DNA of 64,000 nucleotides. Origin: Heterocephalus glaber (taxonomy: Eukaryota; Chordata; Mammalia; Rodentia; Bathyergidae). The stretch lies in the NCBI RefSeq assembly GCF_000247695.1, contig NW_004624734.1:12679565-12743564 (forward strand), read 5' to 3'. Positions 34,181-46,369 of the stretch are shown in pieces. The translations under genes were made by a program, and so were the position numbers. The first letter of the stretch is position 1; each line of letters opens with the position of its first letter. The notes beneath the pieces are model-generated. The model saw nothing but the letters and a program-made list of their open reading frames with translations. It did not search any database and was not told where the DNA came from.

Positions 34181-35119
34181 AAAAATCATTTTTTTTAAAA
34201 AAAGAAGCGCTAACATTAGAGGCCATAGCAGAAACAAGGTATAGCTTTGGAACAGAATTTCTTAAAACCATTAATACAACAATTCAAAAGCAGTTTCTTT
34301 ATGAAATTTGAAATTATATAGATATACATTTTTTCAAAATGATGAATATATTCTTTACATGATTTAAGTGACACTACTTTAAAATTAATAATTAGCCTCA
34401 TCAAGCTCTTATAATCAGTGGTCAAAGTTTACATTCAGGGCAACTCCCTCAATGTTTTTTGCTGCTGATTCTCTTCTCTCTGAAAATCACTACTTAAGGT
34501 CTTCTAATTCCTTAAACCCAAGTCACAGTGGGAGATAGGCAGGAGGCAAACAGGGATTGAGAGAGATGGAGACTGTGCCCAAGAGTATCTGGCCGTTTTC
34601 AGATTCCAGAGCCAAGAATTGAAGCTCCACGTTGTTTGCAGTTAGGAGGACCAAGGATCTGCTAGCCAGGGCGTTCAGGCCGAAGCCAGGGTGTGTCAAG
34701 CCAGCAGGTCAGTTAACCTGAGAAGCAGCAGTTGGGTTTTGGAGATCATGACTAGCATAAGGTCAGAAACTCCAGGAGATTAGGAGCAGCAAGGAAATCA
34801 AATACGGGAATGTCATCACTTAAAGTAATGTCCATTTGTGTTTGCTTTTAAGGGTCTTGTTTATACTCCTCCATGGTCACATACAGAAAAGTGGTCACAG
34901 CTTCTTTGAAAGTGAAACCACTGTAGACAAACCTGGATCCTAGCTGGAAAGCCACCCTTCAATTACAAGAAGGCTGTTACAGACCTCAGTAACACAGAGA
35001 TTATTTAAATAGCAATTACCCCTGTGCTCTAAGCCCACACTAATCATTCCAAATTCCCTCCCCACTTGGCTTTCTCTACTTATTAGTTCTTTTAGCTTTT
35101 TTCTATTTTGTAGATCAGC

Positions 35120-35700
35120 ACTCTCGAGGGTAGACAAACTTTTAAGATGGGCCCCAAGATCCCCTACCCCAGGTATATTACCTGTATAATCTCCCTCTAG
35201 TAGGTGGGCAGGGCCAGTGCATGTGATGAAACATAGCCCCTTTGATTAGATTTCCTATTAATCAACTTTGAGTTGATCAAAAAGGTATTTATCCTAGGTG
35301 GGCCTGATCTAAGCAGACAAGCCCTTTAACAGAAAGTGAAAGCTAGAGAAAGAATATGTCCTGCTGGCCCAAGGGAAAGCAGCAAAGAGAATAAGGGAAT
35401 CTCCATGTTTCTGTTGTAAGAAGAGGAAATCACATGATGAGGCCTTGGGGGCAGCCTCTAGGAGCTGCAAGCCATCCCTCATTCAGATGCAAGGAGATAA
35501 ACTCTGCCAGCATCCAGTGAGCTTGGAAGAGGATCCTGAGCCTCAGGGGAGACCCCAATCAGGTGAGACCCTGAGCAGAGAACCCAGCTAACCTGTACCC
35601 AGATTCTAGACCAATGGAACTGGGAGATGAAAAGTTTCTGTTGCTTTAAGTCACTAGACTTGTAGTGATTTGCTAAGCAGAAATAAGAAACTAATACACT
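35120..35700 (+). repeat. MLT1-type MaLR LTR
   Basis: Sense LTR with diagnostic order: 'taggtgggcctgatctaag', 'ggggcagcctctaggagctg', 'actctgccagcatccagtg', 'ctttaagtcactagacttg', end 'ataagaaactaatacac'. Confidence 0.85.
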
Positions 35701-35910
35701 GTCCAATAGAACTTTCTGTGATAATGTAAATGATCTATATTCATATTGCTATTTGCTTTGTTAATATGGTAGCCACTGACCACCTGTGGCTATTGAACAT
35801 TTGAAATGAGGCTAGTGCAACTGAGGAACTGAATTCTTATTTTATTTATTTTTTAATTAATTTAAACATGGGTCTATACATGGCTACCCTATTGGATAGT
35901 AAAATTCTAG
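35700..35910. repeat. hAT-Charlie-type fossil
   Basis: 'gtccaatagaactttctgtg', 'tggtagccactgaccacc', 'gtggctattgaacatttg', 'accctattggatagt': inverted-repeat-like ends of a short non-autonomous hAT element. A TAA microsatellite follows at about 35914-35930. Confidence 0.65.
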
Positions 35911-36771
35911 GTTAATAATAATAATAATGGTGACAATCCTTTGATTTTAATGTTCATCACAAAATAGCTCCCTTCTGTGTCTGATTTTTTGCAGTGCAAT
36001 CTTAAAGAGCTTCTCTACAGGGAATATATGAAGAGTATTGCATAATCTAGCCCTGTTCTCTCTCTCAGCTCATTCCCTTCTCCAAACTGTAGAGCTTCTT
36101 CTCATCTTTCTATTGATGGAGTTCTTTCTCACCTGAAGTCTTTCATATATGCTTTTCTCTCCATCAGGACCCTCTTCCCTTCATTCCTTACCTAATGAAT
36201 GTCTACTTAATGTCTAGCTCTCAGTTCAAATGTCACTTTCTTGGAGAAGTTTCAGATGAGCTGCTTCTGTCAGCTACTGCCATGTAACAATCTATGCCAA
36301 ACTCAGTAACTCAAAACAGTGATCATGCATTATTGGCATTCATGCACCTGTGGGTCAGCTAGGTCATCTGGTGTAATCCTGGCTTACGCATTTGATGCCA
36401 AGAAGCTCTGCTTTAGTCTGCAGTTGGCTAGGGCCTTTTAGCAGGAATGGATTGGCTCTACATGCCTCCTCTTATATTTTCCTCAGACCAGCAGGCTAGG
36501 CTGGGCAGGTTCTTCTCATGGAGGAAGTGAAATAGGCAAATATAAACACACTTGGGCTCGTGAGACACAGGCTTAAGACTTTTACCTTTGCCTCCTTCTA
36601 TGGGTCAAATCAAGTTGTAAGGCCAAACTAGACTCACAGGGTGGGGAAGCATTACTCAGCCCCTTTTGTGGCAGGGGCTGAAACAATCACGTAACAAAAG
36701 GCTCTCATACAAGGAAGGATGAAAAATTGAGGTCAGTCATGGAAACTTCTATATTTCCTTTATTAATATGG

Positions 36772-36890
36772 ATCCCTCCATTCTTTTTTTTTTTCTTTTT
36801 TGGTATCAGGGATTGAACTCAGGACCTTGCGCTTGTGTGGCAGGCACCGGAACCATTGAGCTAAATCCCCAGCCCAATCCCTCCATTCTT
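36772..36890 (-). repeat. ID-type SINE with TSD
   Basis: Antisense body about 36786-36876. The duplicated target ATCCCTCCATTCTT is at 36772-36785 and 36877-36890. Confidence 0.95.
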
Positions 36891-37053
36891 AAAAGCTCAT
36901 AGTAAAGACTTTTTTCAAGGTAGTTGAACTCAGTAATTACTTAGGAGTTACTTATTCAGTTGAGTGTCTCCTCCACAAGACTATGAGCCTCTTCAGGTCA
37001 GGAATAATATTTATTTAGCTAACTTCAGTGTCACCAATACATAGGACATTCAA

Positions 37054-37145
37054 ATATTTCTTGAATATTCCGTTGCCTGCCTCACAAGTGCAAGGTCCCA
37101 AGTTCAATCCCCAGTACCAAAATATATATATATATTTCTTGAATA
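37054..37145 (+). repeat. 5'-truncated ID-type SINE with TSD
   Basis: Only the 3' part (TTCCGTTGCCTGCCTCACAA to the tail, 37068-37131) is present, lacking the A box. Perfect ATATTTCTTGAATA duplicates at 37054-37067 and 37132-37145 show it was truncated when it inserted, into an L2 3' end. The tail is TA-rich. Confidence 0.92.
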
Positions 37146-37375
37146 AATGAAAGTAAGAGTTCTGAAAAATGGTTTTTAAAGCTGAATGTCTTCTGATGAA
37201 CAGGCTCTAATGACATCTAGTTGAAGGCTGAGCAAAATTTTGCAGCTATTTTGAGAGCATAAGAAGGAACCTTTAACAGATTAATTTATGGAAGTCAAGA
37301 GGTGTAAGTCAGGAGAAGGGGAGAATGTGTGTATGTACATATAAAATGTGTATGAAGGGGCAGAAGTCAGAAGGA

Positions 37376-37497
37376 AGAAAGAAAAGAAGGAAGGTAGGAA
37401 AGAAGGAATAAACAGGAAAAAGAGGAGAGTTTGTGGAAAGAAAGAAGGGAGGGAAGGAAGGGGAGGGGAAAGAGAGAGAGAGAGAGAGAGAGAGAAT
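37376..37497 (+). repeat. purine-rich GGAA/GA simple repeat
   Basis: GGAA/GAAA-type units ending in a perfect GA run (about 37470-37493). It accounts for the leucine/serine-rich minus frame at 37281-37508. Confidence 0.9.
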
Positions 37498-38049
37498 TGA
37501 CAGGTCATAGCATTTGTAGAGCAGGTATCATAAAACCTCTTCTTGGAACTATAATTTAAGAATCCTCAAATAGTCAATAAGTGACCAACCATAATACACC
37601 TCATACAGGGCCAATCATAAAAAGATCAAGTGTATATATAATGTTTACATTTGAAAATGCCTCTTTTCAATTGTGGAGATATGGCTCCAGAAGCACTATA
37701 TAATAAATAATCCCAAGACCCAGTACGTAATCCACTTCTTATTTTCCATCCTATCAGATGTTTTCATCAACTCTCTTTACCTCATGGATTCTTCCACATC
37801 ATAAAAAAATTTAAAGTTCCCATCTCCTATTGCCATACGCCAATTACTCCTTTACATGGAGAGTCTCGGTAGTGTTTGTAAGAGGAATTTGGGATGGATA
37901 ACTGAAATATTATTGCCTTTGATTTGAGGCTGCATTGATGGGATGAACAAGGGACCATTCTGATTGTCACAGAAAAACACACAGAATTTCCGAGACAAGA
38001 AACACATCTATTGTTTGTCTAGTTAGTCCTAGATTCCAATAAAGGTTTT

Positions 38050-38545
38050 AGAAGTTTCTTAATTTTACTTACCTGCATGACATATATGTGTAAATATGTC
38101 CTTTTTTATCATTATGTGTTTGTAGTACGTAATTTTATATTCCTTGTGTGCAGTTGGTAGGTGAATGTAACACATCTTAACTCCTTTGGTCAGCCCCTCT
38201 TCCTCTCCTCCCTCCCCCTCCCTCCATCTCTCATCCCCTTCTCATTTGATAAACATCTATCTTTCTAGTTACTTTTATCTTTTCTTTATTTTGCTCTTTA
38301 TTTATATACTAGGTTCCTCATATAAGAGAAAGCATACAATATTTAAGCTTGAGTGTCTTATTTATTTCACTTAACTTTATAATCTCAAGGTGCATCCCTT
38401 TTCCTACAAATGACTCAAATTTATCTTTCTTATGGCAGAGTAGTACTCCATTGTGTGTAAATACCATATTTTCTTTATCTAGTCACCTATTGATGGACTT
38501 TTAAATCAAGATCACAAGTACTTGCAGAGTGTTAACAATATATCA
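38050..38545 (+). repeat. L1 LINE 3' region
   Basis: 'tataagagaaagcatac', 'tatttatttcacttaac', 'tggcagagtagtactccatt', 'cattttctttatctagtcac'-type phrases of the L1 3' untranslated region, with a CCT-rich tract at 38196-38235. Confidence 0.7.
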
Positions 38546-38689
38546 CTTTCTTTCCTGGAAGGAATATCTTGAATTCTGAGTCATTAACAACAGTTTAGTC
38601 CCAGGGAAGTGATGCAAGAGGGTGAAGAGTTCCTAATTGCCTTAAAAGTTGCACATTTGCTATTTATGTTGATTCAAAATCATGTAGAA

Positions 38690-38790
38690 ATGCTCATTGA
38701 GCACCTACTATTGTCTACTGATGGACACATTAAAACAAATGACTAGGTCCCTGTCATCATGAGACAGTCCAGTAAGTGAAACAGACGTGT
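38690..38790 (+). repeat. old mammalian-wide repeat fragment
   Basis: 'tcattgagcacctactattg', 'taggtccctgtcatcatgag': a common ancient repeat motif. Similar text occurs at 51735-51830. Family not certain. Confidence 0.45.
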
Positions 38791-38844
38791 ATACAAATTT
38801 GATTACAAATAATCTGATATATATACTATAAGAGAGAAATTATA

Positions 38845-41065
38845 TTAGCAACCTTTCCCATTGTTGGGAAACAATACCCAACACCACAACTCAAAGGAGG
38901 AAAGGTTTAATTTGACTTATGGTTTCAGAGGATTCAGTACATGTTTGGCTGGCTCCAAGGGAGGAACATCATGGTGCAAGCATGATATGTGGTATGTGGT
39001 AGAGTCAAGCTGCTTAGTTTATGATGACCAGGAAGTAGAGCAGGAAAGCAGTTGCAGAGATGAAGAGGCAAGGGACCATTCAAGGTCACCTCTGTGACCC
39101 ACCCAGACACACCCAGAAATATGCACCACTATGCAGCCCTGGGCGGCTCCCAAGTCAATCAGGTTGACAAAATCAAGCTTAAGTGTCACATCCCAGCCTT
39201 TGTCAACTTGATAACCAAACACATCTCCTTAATCCATACTTAGTCCCCAATTAAATGCAAGGTGATAATTCTACCTAACATGATACAACTGTCTTGCTTA
39301 CAACTAAAAATTCAATAATTCCTTCCCCAAAGTCTTAACAGTTTCAGCATTTTTCAAAAGTCCAAGTCAATGGCTCCTCTTGGACTCAAGGCAACCTCTT
39401 AGCTGTGAATCTCTGTAAAAATAAAAAAAAACAATTTTAAGGTACAATGGCATAGGGTGAACATTCCCATTTCAAAAGGGAGGAATAAAGGGATAGAATA
39501 GGACTAAAGCAAGACTGAAATCCATCAGGGAAAACATTAAGTCTTGTAGCTTCATGTCTGACATCCAGGATACACAATAAAATGGTAAAATGTGAGTTCC
39601 AAGGGCTTTAGGCAGCCCTACCCCTATGGTCTTGCCAATTGCAACCCACATAGTCTCTCTCTTGGGCTAGCTCCATGTACAGCCTGCAACTTTCCTCAGC
39701 AGACATTCCATATTCCTGGCATTTCAAGCCTTCTGGGGTCTCCACTGCACCTTTGCTTTATTTCCAAAGCGTCACACACTGCCTTCTCAGGGACTCCTTG
39801 CCTGGCCTCCTAGGTCTTCCTTTGAAAGCTGGGTGGAAATCTTGCTAACTCCACAACTCTTACATTCTGCATGCCAGTAAAACCAGCATCACATGGATAA
39901 AAACCAAAGTCTTCTGTCAGCAGGAACAGTAGCCAGGCCTCTTTGGACCATAGCCTCTAAGTGCCTGGATGGCAGATCATGGTGAATTGAATCCTGAGGA
40001 ACCAATTCCTTAGGAGGCCCTTCTCAAGTAGGGGACCCAAGGACTTTTTTTCTCAAATAAAAGGTTTACATTTTACATTGTGATGGGTGGAGTCTTGATG
40101 ATTTCTGAGATATCTTCAAGGTATCTTTCTTCTTGTTCCTATAGAAAGTACTTGGTTTGTTTTTAATGATGAGAATCTCAACAGCCATACTTTCTTTGGC
40201 CCCAACCTTACACATGGTTTCTTTTGCATCAAAATTTAAGTTCTCCAAAATTTTCTGTTCTATTCTTTGCTTCCAATTCTCACTATAAATTTGACTAACA
40301 GCAGCCAGGGGTACCCATGCCACAGTCTGAACATTGAGGGTCCTTTCAATTTTCTCTTCCAGATTAATTTGTCCACCACACTTAGTCACAGACACTTGCA
40401 AAGTCTCAGGATATGTGTAAAATGCAGATAATTTTTTTTTTTACCAGAATGTAACACAAGTGGCCTCTAATTAAATTGCCAATAAGTTTTCATTCCAAAA
40501 TAAAATCTCCTGAGCCTGGCCTTTACTATCCACATTTCTATCACCATTCTAATCTTCTGAATTCTGACAAGAATAACCCATCAAATTCTGCCTACAGCAT
40601 TCTAAGGCTTCTCTATCCTGCATCTTCATACCTTTTAAAACTCTTCCCACAAACCAGTTCCAAATATTTTTAAACTACATGGTCAGGTAGAGTCAAAGCA
40701 ACAGCTTCTCTAGTACCATTTTTCTATATTGGTCAGCTTTCCTATTGCTGTGACACAATATCCGACACCCACAATTTAAAGGAGGAGAGGTTCAATTTAG
40801 CTTGTGGTTTCAGTCCATGATTGGCTGGCTTCAAGGAAGGAACATCATGGCAGAAGGACATACTGGATTAAAGCTGATTACTTCATGGTGGCTGATAAGC
40901 AGAGAAAGTTAACAGTGCTAGAGATAAAGGGGTAAGGGATCAGATATATTATCCAAGGTCACACCTCCATGACCACCCAGACACACACAGAAATGTGTTC
41001 TACCAGCCCCTTGAGAAGCTCCCAAGTTGATCAAATTGACACACTGAAGCTTCACTCTCACAGTG
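38845..41065 (-). mobile_element. MaLR-like element with two LTRs
   Basis: Similar antisense LTRs at about 38850-39225 and 40725-41060 share 'aggaggaaaggtttaattt', 'ggctggctccaag', 'gaacatcatgg', 'acacacccagaaatatg'-type text. They flank about 1.5 kb of internal sequence (39226-40724), including 'ttcaaaagtccaagtcaatg' and 'gtcttgtagcttcatgtctg'. The element lies on the minus strand, so the right LTR is the 5' one. The 111-codon minus frame at 40066-40401 falls inside and shows no recognisable retroviral domain; MaLR internal regions normally code for little or nothing. Confidence 0.7.
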
Positions 41066-41279
41066 ATGTTTATTAAATCAATGGGAAAGATGGATTGATT
41101 AATTTGGCTTGCAGTGTATTCCAAGAAGGGGGTGGTCCTTAAACTATGGATGAGTAGGCATTTGACAAGTGGATAAGAGAAGTGGGACAAATCAAGCAAG
41201 AAACAGAATTTCAGAGATGTGAAGGTCCAGACTAAAGAATCTGCTGTGTTATACTTAGAAGTCTGAATTTCCTACTCTA

Positions 41280-41480
41280 GGGCAGTGGTTCTTAAAGTGG
41301 GGTCCCTGGTCCAACCCCATCACCATCACAATAACCTGCAAACTTGTTAAAATTTCACGTCTTTAGTTCCTGCCCCAGTCACAGTGAGTCAGCATCTCTG
41401 GGACTCAAGCCCCACATTCTGCATTTTAACAAGCTCTCCAAATGAATTTGATCACAAATAAATCTGAGAAGCCTTCTCTC
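41280..41480 (+). repeat. MER5A/MER20-type hAT fossil nested in L2
   Basis: Starts 'cagtggttcttaaagtgggg'; contains 'cagcatctctgggactc' and 'ttaacaagctctcc'. Flanking 41220-41280 and 41490-41640 look like antisense L2 ('aggaagtggcttggtcgg'). Confidence 0.7.
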
Positions 41481-42059
41481 AGTGATGAGGAACCATGAAA
41501 ATGTTCAAATGAGGAAGTGGCTTGGTCGGATCTAGATCTTGGAAAAATGACTCTGTGATGTGTACATTATATTGAAATGAAGAAATAGAATGGAGTGAAA
41601 GCAATGAATCCAGTTAATGTGAGTGTCAGTAGAGCCATGGTAAGTAACCAAGGTGTGAGGTGCTAGTTAGCCAAAAGGACCAGAGGGAGAATCTTGCAGG
41701 TCTAAGATGCACAGTCTTTAAGGAAAATAAATTATTGAGTCTACTAAGGACTCACTGCAAGCATCTTGTCAACCCATGTACACATCTAAGCTGGGTTAAT
41801 TAAACTGGAACTTACATGTATATGCACTTATATGTATATGGAACATACATGTATGTTCTCAACATACACAGTTCTTTATGAGTAATATTTTATACATTCA
41901 TTTAAAATTACTGCAAATTATTCATAACTTTCTCTCATTAAGTATTTTGCATCTGATATTGAAATACAGTTACCATGCAATAGGGGATCCCCAGACATTT
42001 TGAAAATAGTATGAGAGTACTTGTACTTGCAAAAGTTCAAGAACATTGATTTGATGCCT

Positions 42060-42200
42060 CTAATACCACTTTGTTATAATTTTTCTCATAATTTTTATTA
42101 GTACATGTTTGCATTATATAATGATGGCATTCATCATGGGGGATATGTAGATGTACACAGCACATCTTAATTCTTTTTTTTGTCACTTTGTTATAATTAT
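42060..42200 (+). repeat. L1 3' fragment
   Basis: 'tcataatttttattagtac' and 'tgatggcattcatcatggg', similar in kind to the L1 text at 38.1 kb. Confidence 0.45.
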
Positions 42201-42858
42201 TGTTGATGTTTGGCAGTGTCAATGAGGGGCTGGGTACTGTATTTGAAGTTCACACAGATATGGAAATTTTAATATTTTTTGTTTCCCTGTTATTTCTTTC
42301 TCTTTATGGGGTTGAATTTGTAAGCTCAGTGCTGCAATGATTGTTTAGTTTCTCCCAGTACTTTTTATGTGATGGGAATAGTGGCTGCCAAATAAGTGAC
42401 AATTCTCACATTAGAGCTTTACAGTCTTTTTAAAAACTCCAGATCTCCCAAAGGTATGATTAGCTGAAAGAGTAATTTATTTTACAACCTAATTATAATT
42501 TCTTTTACAAAGGAGAGATCTCTTTATTAAAACAGATAACAAACATTAAAAGCAAAGAAGATAGCCCCACAGAGCAAATTACTAAAGAAAATATATACCT
42601 AAGTACATTAGCTACATTTCTCACCCATCCTTATATCTTATCAATCATTGCTTAATCTTTGTTTTATTCTTAGAGCTTTGTAGAAAATTTCTTCTTCTGT
42701 CTTTAGAATCTTTATTCTAGTCCAAGCCTCTGGCTAGCACTGCAGCTTTCCTACATCTCCTGGCTCTTAGGTACTAGGATTGGATCTGCTTGTCTGGCTG
42801 GTAAGATTCACTAATGAAGAGAACATTCCAGCACAGATGGCTCCTCTGCTCGCACCTA

Positions 42859-43390
42859 CTGTATTAGTTAGGGTTCTCAAGAGGAATGGAATCAATAGAA
42901 AATATATGTATAATTATGCAGGGAAATTTATTCGGCAGGCCTATGGAATTGGAGACAGGAGAGTTCATAAGGACTCTGCATGCTGGAGAGCTGGAGGATC
43001 TAAAAGCGGCTTAGTCCAAGAAGATGAAAGCCACAAAACGAGAAGAATCAAGGATGTAGCAAGTCTATAAGGTTGAAGGCCTGAAAGCTCACTGGAGAGT
43101 CACTGATATGAATCTGCATTGGAAGGCTGAAATAACTGAAGACCACTGTCCAAAGACAATGGTAAAGGCTAGAGTTGTTCAGAAACCAGCATGTTTACTT
43201 CTTTCCCTTTTTTATTCCATCTAGGCTACAATTCTATTGGTTGGTACCACCCACATCTGAGGTGGGTCTTCCCCCTTCAGCTTGCTGTCCTATGTGTCAA
43301 CCATCCACAGACACACCCAGAACTATGCTTAACTAACCTGCTGGGCATATTAATGTATTCAAGTTGATATATCATGATTAGCAGTCACAC
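42859..43390 (+). repeat. MLT2/ERVL-type LTR
   Basis: Begins 'tattagttagggttctc' and contains 'ggaatggaatcaatag', 'acccacatctgaggtgggtc' and 'cagacacacccagaac', the order of ERVL-type LTRs. Confidence 0.75.
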
Positions 43391-43399
43391 CTACCCACT

Positions 43400-45810
43400 G
43401 CAAGGTTGAGACCACCAGGCTCATCTCTCATTTTCATAAGAATCTGGGGTCTGTGTGTGGGGCTTTGTATGCCTCTTGCCAGGAGACCTATACCTATGAC
43501 TGCTTATTGCTACATGTACCAGAAGCTTTCCTTGTCCTCAAGCTAAGAGTTGCACTATTTTTCCTTCCAAGTAATAACCATTTATAGACATACAGGCTGG
43601 GTTTTTAACCTGCCATAATATGACTTTGTGTGTGTGTTTATACACTTATACATCCTATTGGCTCTTTTTTTCCTGGAGAACCCTAACATTAGTACAATGT
43701 AAAGTCACACACACATGTGCACATGTATGCGTGCAAATGTGCACATGCAATTACCTTGTGTACAACTGCAAATATATTAACCTTTTCCCCCAAAAGGATG
43801 CAAAGAACTTGGGTGGTGATATTTACTCTACTCCTTGATATACTGTAAATTTTTTTTTAAAGATGCGGTTTTTTTGTTTTTTGATTTTTGTTACCGGGGA
43901 TCACACTTGGGACCTTGGGCTTGTGCAGCAGGTGCCATAACCACTGAGCTAAATTCCCAGCCCGATATACTGTAATTTAAATAAAGGAACTCAATTGGTC
44001 ATAGATATTTTCCTGATGGGGTGACCCAAAATTTTGTTCCAGTAGTGTCTGAGCTATAAGTAGTCCTGCCTGAATTGGATTGTTATCATTTTCAATCAAC
44101 TTTAATGACATCGCATGGCAATACTAAGAGACACCCAAAGGGTTCTCTTATATTCCACACAGATCCTAACCCTAACCCTTTGCTTGTTGTTGAGACATGA
44201 GTCCAAAGTGACCAGATAACATTCTTAACTTCCAGTTCAATGGAATCATTGTTGCCCTTCCTGGTGGAAGCATTCCTCCCTTTGGAAATAAGACCTCTAG
44301 GCCAGTAGAATATGAAGATGTAGGGAAAGGAAGGACAAATTTTGCTAGTGTGTCACTAGAGACACAAATGGGCAGTGCTATTTCCATTTTCACCCTCAAT
44401 TATTGAACCCTTGAATTCTGGCTGGGAGAAACAGCACCATATATGAGATGTTGATTCAAAGCCTATATGGCCTTCTGGAGAACCTTTTCCAGCCCTGCAA
44501 GATACCTTGATGGTGGTATGACTGAGTCTTCAAAAGCCCATTCCACTGATTCTCTCAAGCCAACTGCTTCAGGATGAGGGGAAAGATGGTAAGACCAGTG
44601 ATTTCCATGGCTTGGGCCCACTGCCATTCTTCATCTGCTATAAATTGAGTTCTTTTAATCAGAAGTAATGCTGTGTGGAATACCATGATGGTGGATGAGG
44701 CATTCTGTAAATTTATGGTGGTAGTTTTGGCAGAAGCACTGTATGCAGGAAAGGAACATCTGTAACCATAATATATATTTATTCTAGTAAGAACACAATA
44801 CACTGCCCCTATAGGGTGGAAGTTGTCCAATATGAATAAGCAACCTGCCATCAGATAGCTGGTTGATGGTCCTGGAGTATAGTACTGTATCAGGTGCTCA
44901 GTATTAGTTTCTGCTGCTAGCAGATTGATCCCTCAGCAGCTGCAGCTAGATCACCTTTGATGGGTGGAAGTCTATGTTGCTGAGCCTGTGCATAACCTTC
45001 TTCCTTGGCACCATGGCCACTTTGCTTGTGAACCCACCAGGTGATGGCAGAGGTGGTTGTAGAGGTTGACTGAGAACCACATGATGGGTCATCCTCCATT
45101 TGAGTGTTAAAATCCTCCTCTGCCAAGATCACCCTGTGGCGAGAATACGTAGGACACAAATATCCACATTTTTACCCATTCAGAGAGGTCTATTCACATA
45201 CTTCTTCCCCAGACTTCTTGTCACCAGTTTCTGATCATATTCTTCCAAGTCCTTGACCATCCAGCCAAAAACTATTGGCTATAAGTTATAAATTAATATA
45301 TATAGCATATCTGGCCATTTCTCCTTCCAGGCAAAATAAACAACAAGACTCACTGCTCAACAGTTTGCCCACTGGAAGGATTTCCCTTCACCACTGAACT
45401 TCACAGATGCCCAAAAAGGGGTGGTGGTGTTCCAATTGTCCATGTCTGCATGGTCCCTGCATATCACCCAGAACCATGGCAAACTAGGCCTGAGTTCTCT
45501 TTTCCTCCAACTGGCACAGGGAATGCCCCAGGAAGCCACAGTGGAGACTGGACAGAGAAGGCAGTGCAGAAGGAGTGGGGACCAGACACAGTGGACGCTG
45601 CAGTTTGCTGGCTGAATTCTCTCTTCTGAGCAGGTGGGTCCTTCACCTGACAAGATGATTCCCACCATGTAAATGAAGATGATCTCTTTTACTCCATGTC
45701 TACTGATTTAAATGTTAATTTCACCTGAAAAATACCTTCCCAGAAACATCTAGAATAATGTCCGACTGAGTATCTGGGTACTGTAGCCTAGCCACGAAGA
45801 CAACTAAAAT
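43400..45810 (-). mobile_element. decayed ERVL-type internal region, pol relics antisense
   Basis: Minus-strand open pieces (45357-45668, 44917-45159, 44555-44851, 44172-44399) are fragments of a retroviral pol frame broken by stops and shifts. The piece at 45.4-45.7 kb corresponds to the RNase H region and those at 44.2-45.2 kb to the integrase region. This is judged from characteristic ERVL nucleotide phrases and is not a domain search. An LTR-type end in plus orientation lies at about 45690-45810, and an inverted LTR start fragment (reverse complement of 'gggttctccagg') lies at about 43615-43705. No intact retroviral gene remains. Confidence 0.65.
43837..43975 (-). repeat. ID-type SINE with TSD
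   Basis: Antisense SINE body to 43963 with an imperfect T-rich tail. The target duplication GATATACTGTAA is at 43837-43848 and 43964-43975. Confidence 0.92.
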
Positions 45811-46273
45811 TCAACTTCCCAATATTGTGTCCTAAAGAAGAAACCTGTCCTTCCTTCCCTCCTTCTTTCCAGCCTTATTTCTCTCTTTGTACAAATATGT
45901 CCTGAGAACCCCCTAGATTCTTGATCCTAGAAGGCAACTGATGAAGTTGAGCGGTCTCCTTGGTAACCACCTCTAACACATAATGGAATACAAACTGCAT
46001 TCTGAAGCAGACTATCTCTTTACAGGCTTCATATTTCCCTTTGCAATTTTAAACCTTAACTTAAAAGAACACAATTTTACTGTCTCTTAAACAGAAAAGT
46101 TACAGTTTTACAAAGAGTTTAAGACAGATGCTACTGTTCAGCTGGTGGATGCTCTAATTGTGACAGTGCTGATTTAGAATTTGTCATGACGTGGTCAAAT
46201 TGGCTCAGAAATCATTTTTGTATTACAGAGTTTGTCACATGGAAATGAATGGTTTAAAAATATATCAGAGGAA

Positions 46274-46367
46274 GGGGCCGGAGATTTAGCTCAGTGGTTT
46301 TGCTGCCTGCTGTGCAAGTGCAAGGAACGGAGTTCAATCCCTGGTACAAAAAAAAAAAAAAAAAAAA
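46274..46367 (+). repeat. ID-type SINE
   Basis: Sense copy, GGGGCCGGAGATTTAGCTC through CCCTGGTAC and an A tail of about 20. Confidence 0.92.
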
Positions 46368-46369
46368 TT

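Larger units (their letters stand above)
36050..37150 (+). repeat. L2 LINE pieces with inserted LTR-like sequence and SINEs
   Basis: L2 body 36050-36252 ('ctctcagttcaaatgtcac', 'ggagaagtttcag') and L2 3' end 36960-37145. Between lie about 36260-36760, an old LTR-like repeat ('tgcacctgtgggtcagc', 'gtctgcagttggctagggc'), and two SINE insertions listed separately. Confidence 0.55.

Noticed and set aside
40066..40401. 111-codon minus frame as a host gene
   Set aside because: Inside the interior of a MaLR-like element; noted there instead.
44163..44180. CCTAACCCTAACCC telomere-like text
   Set aside because: Only about two and a half units within ERV sequence; no interstitial telomere array.
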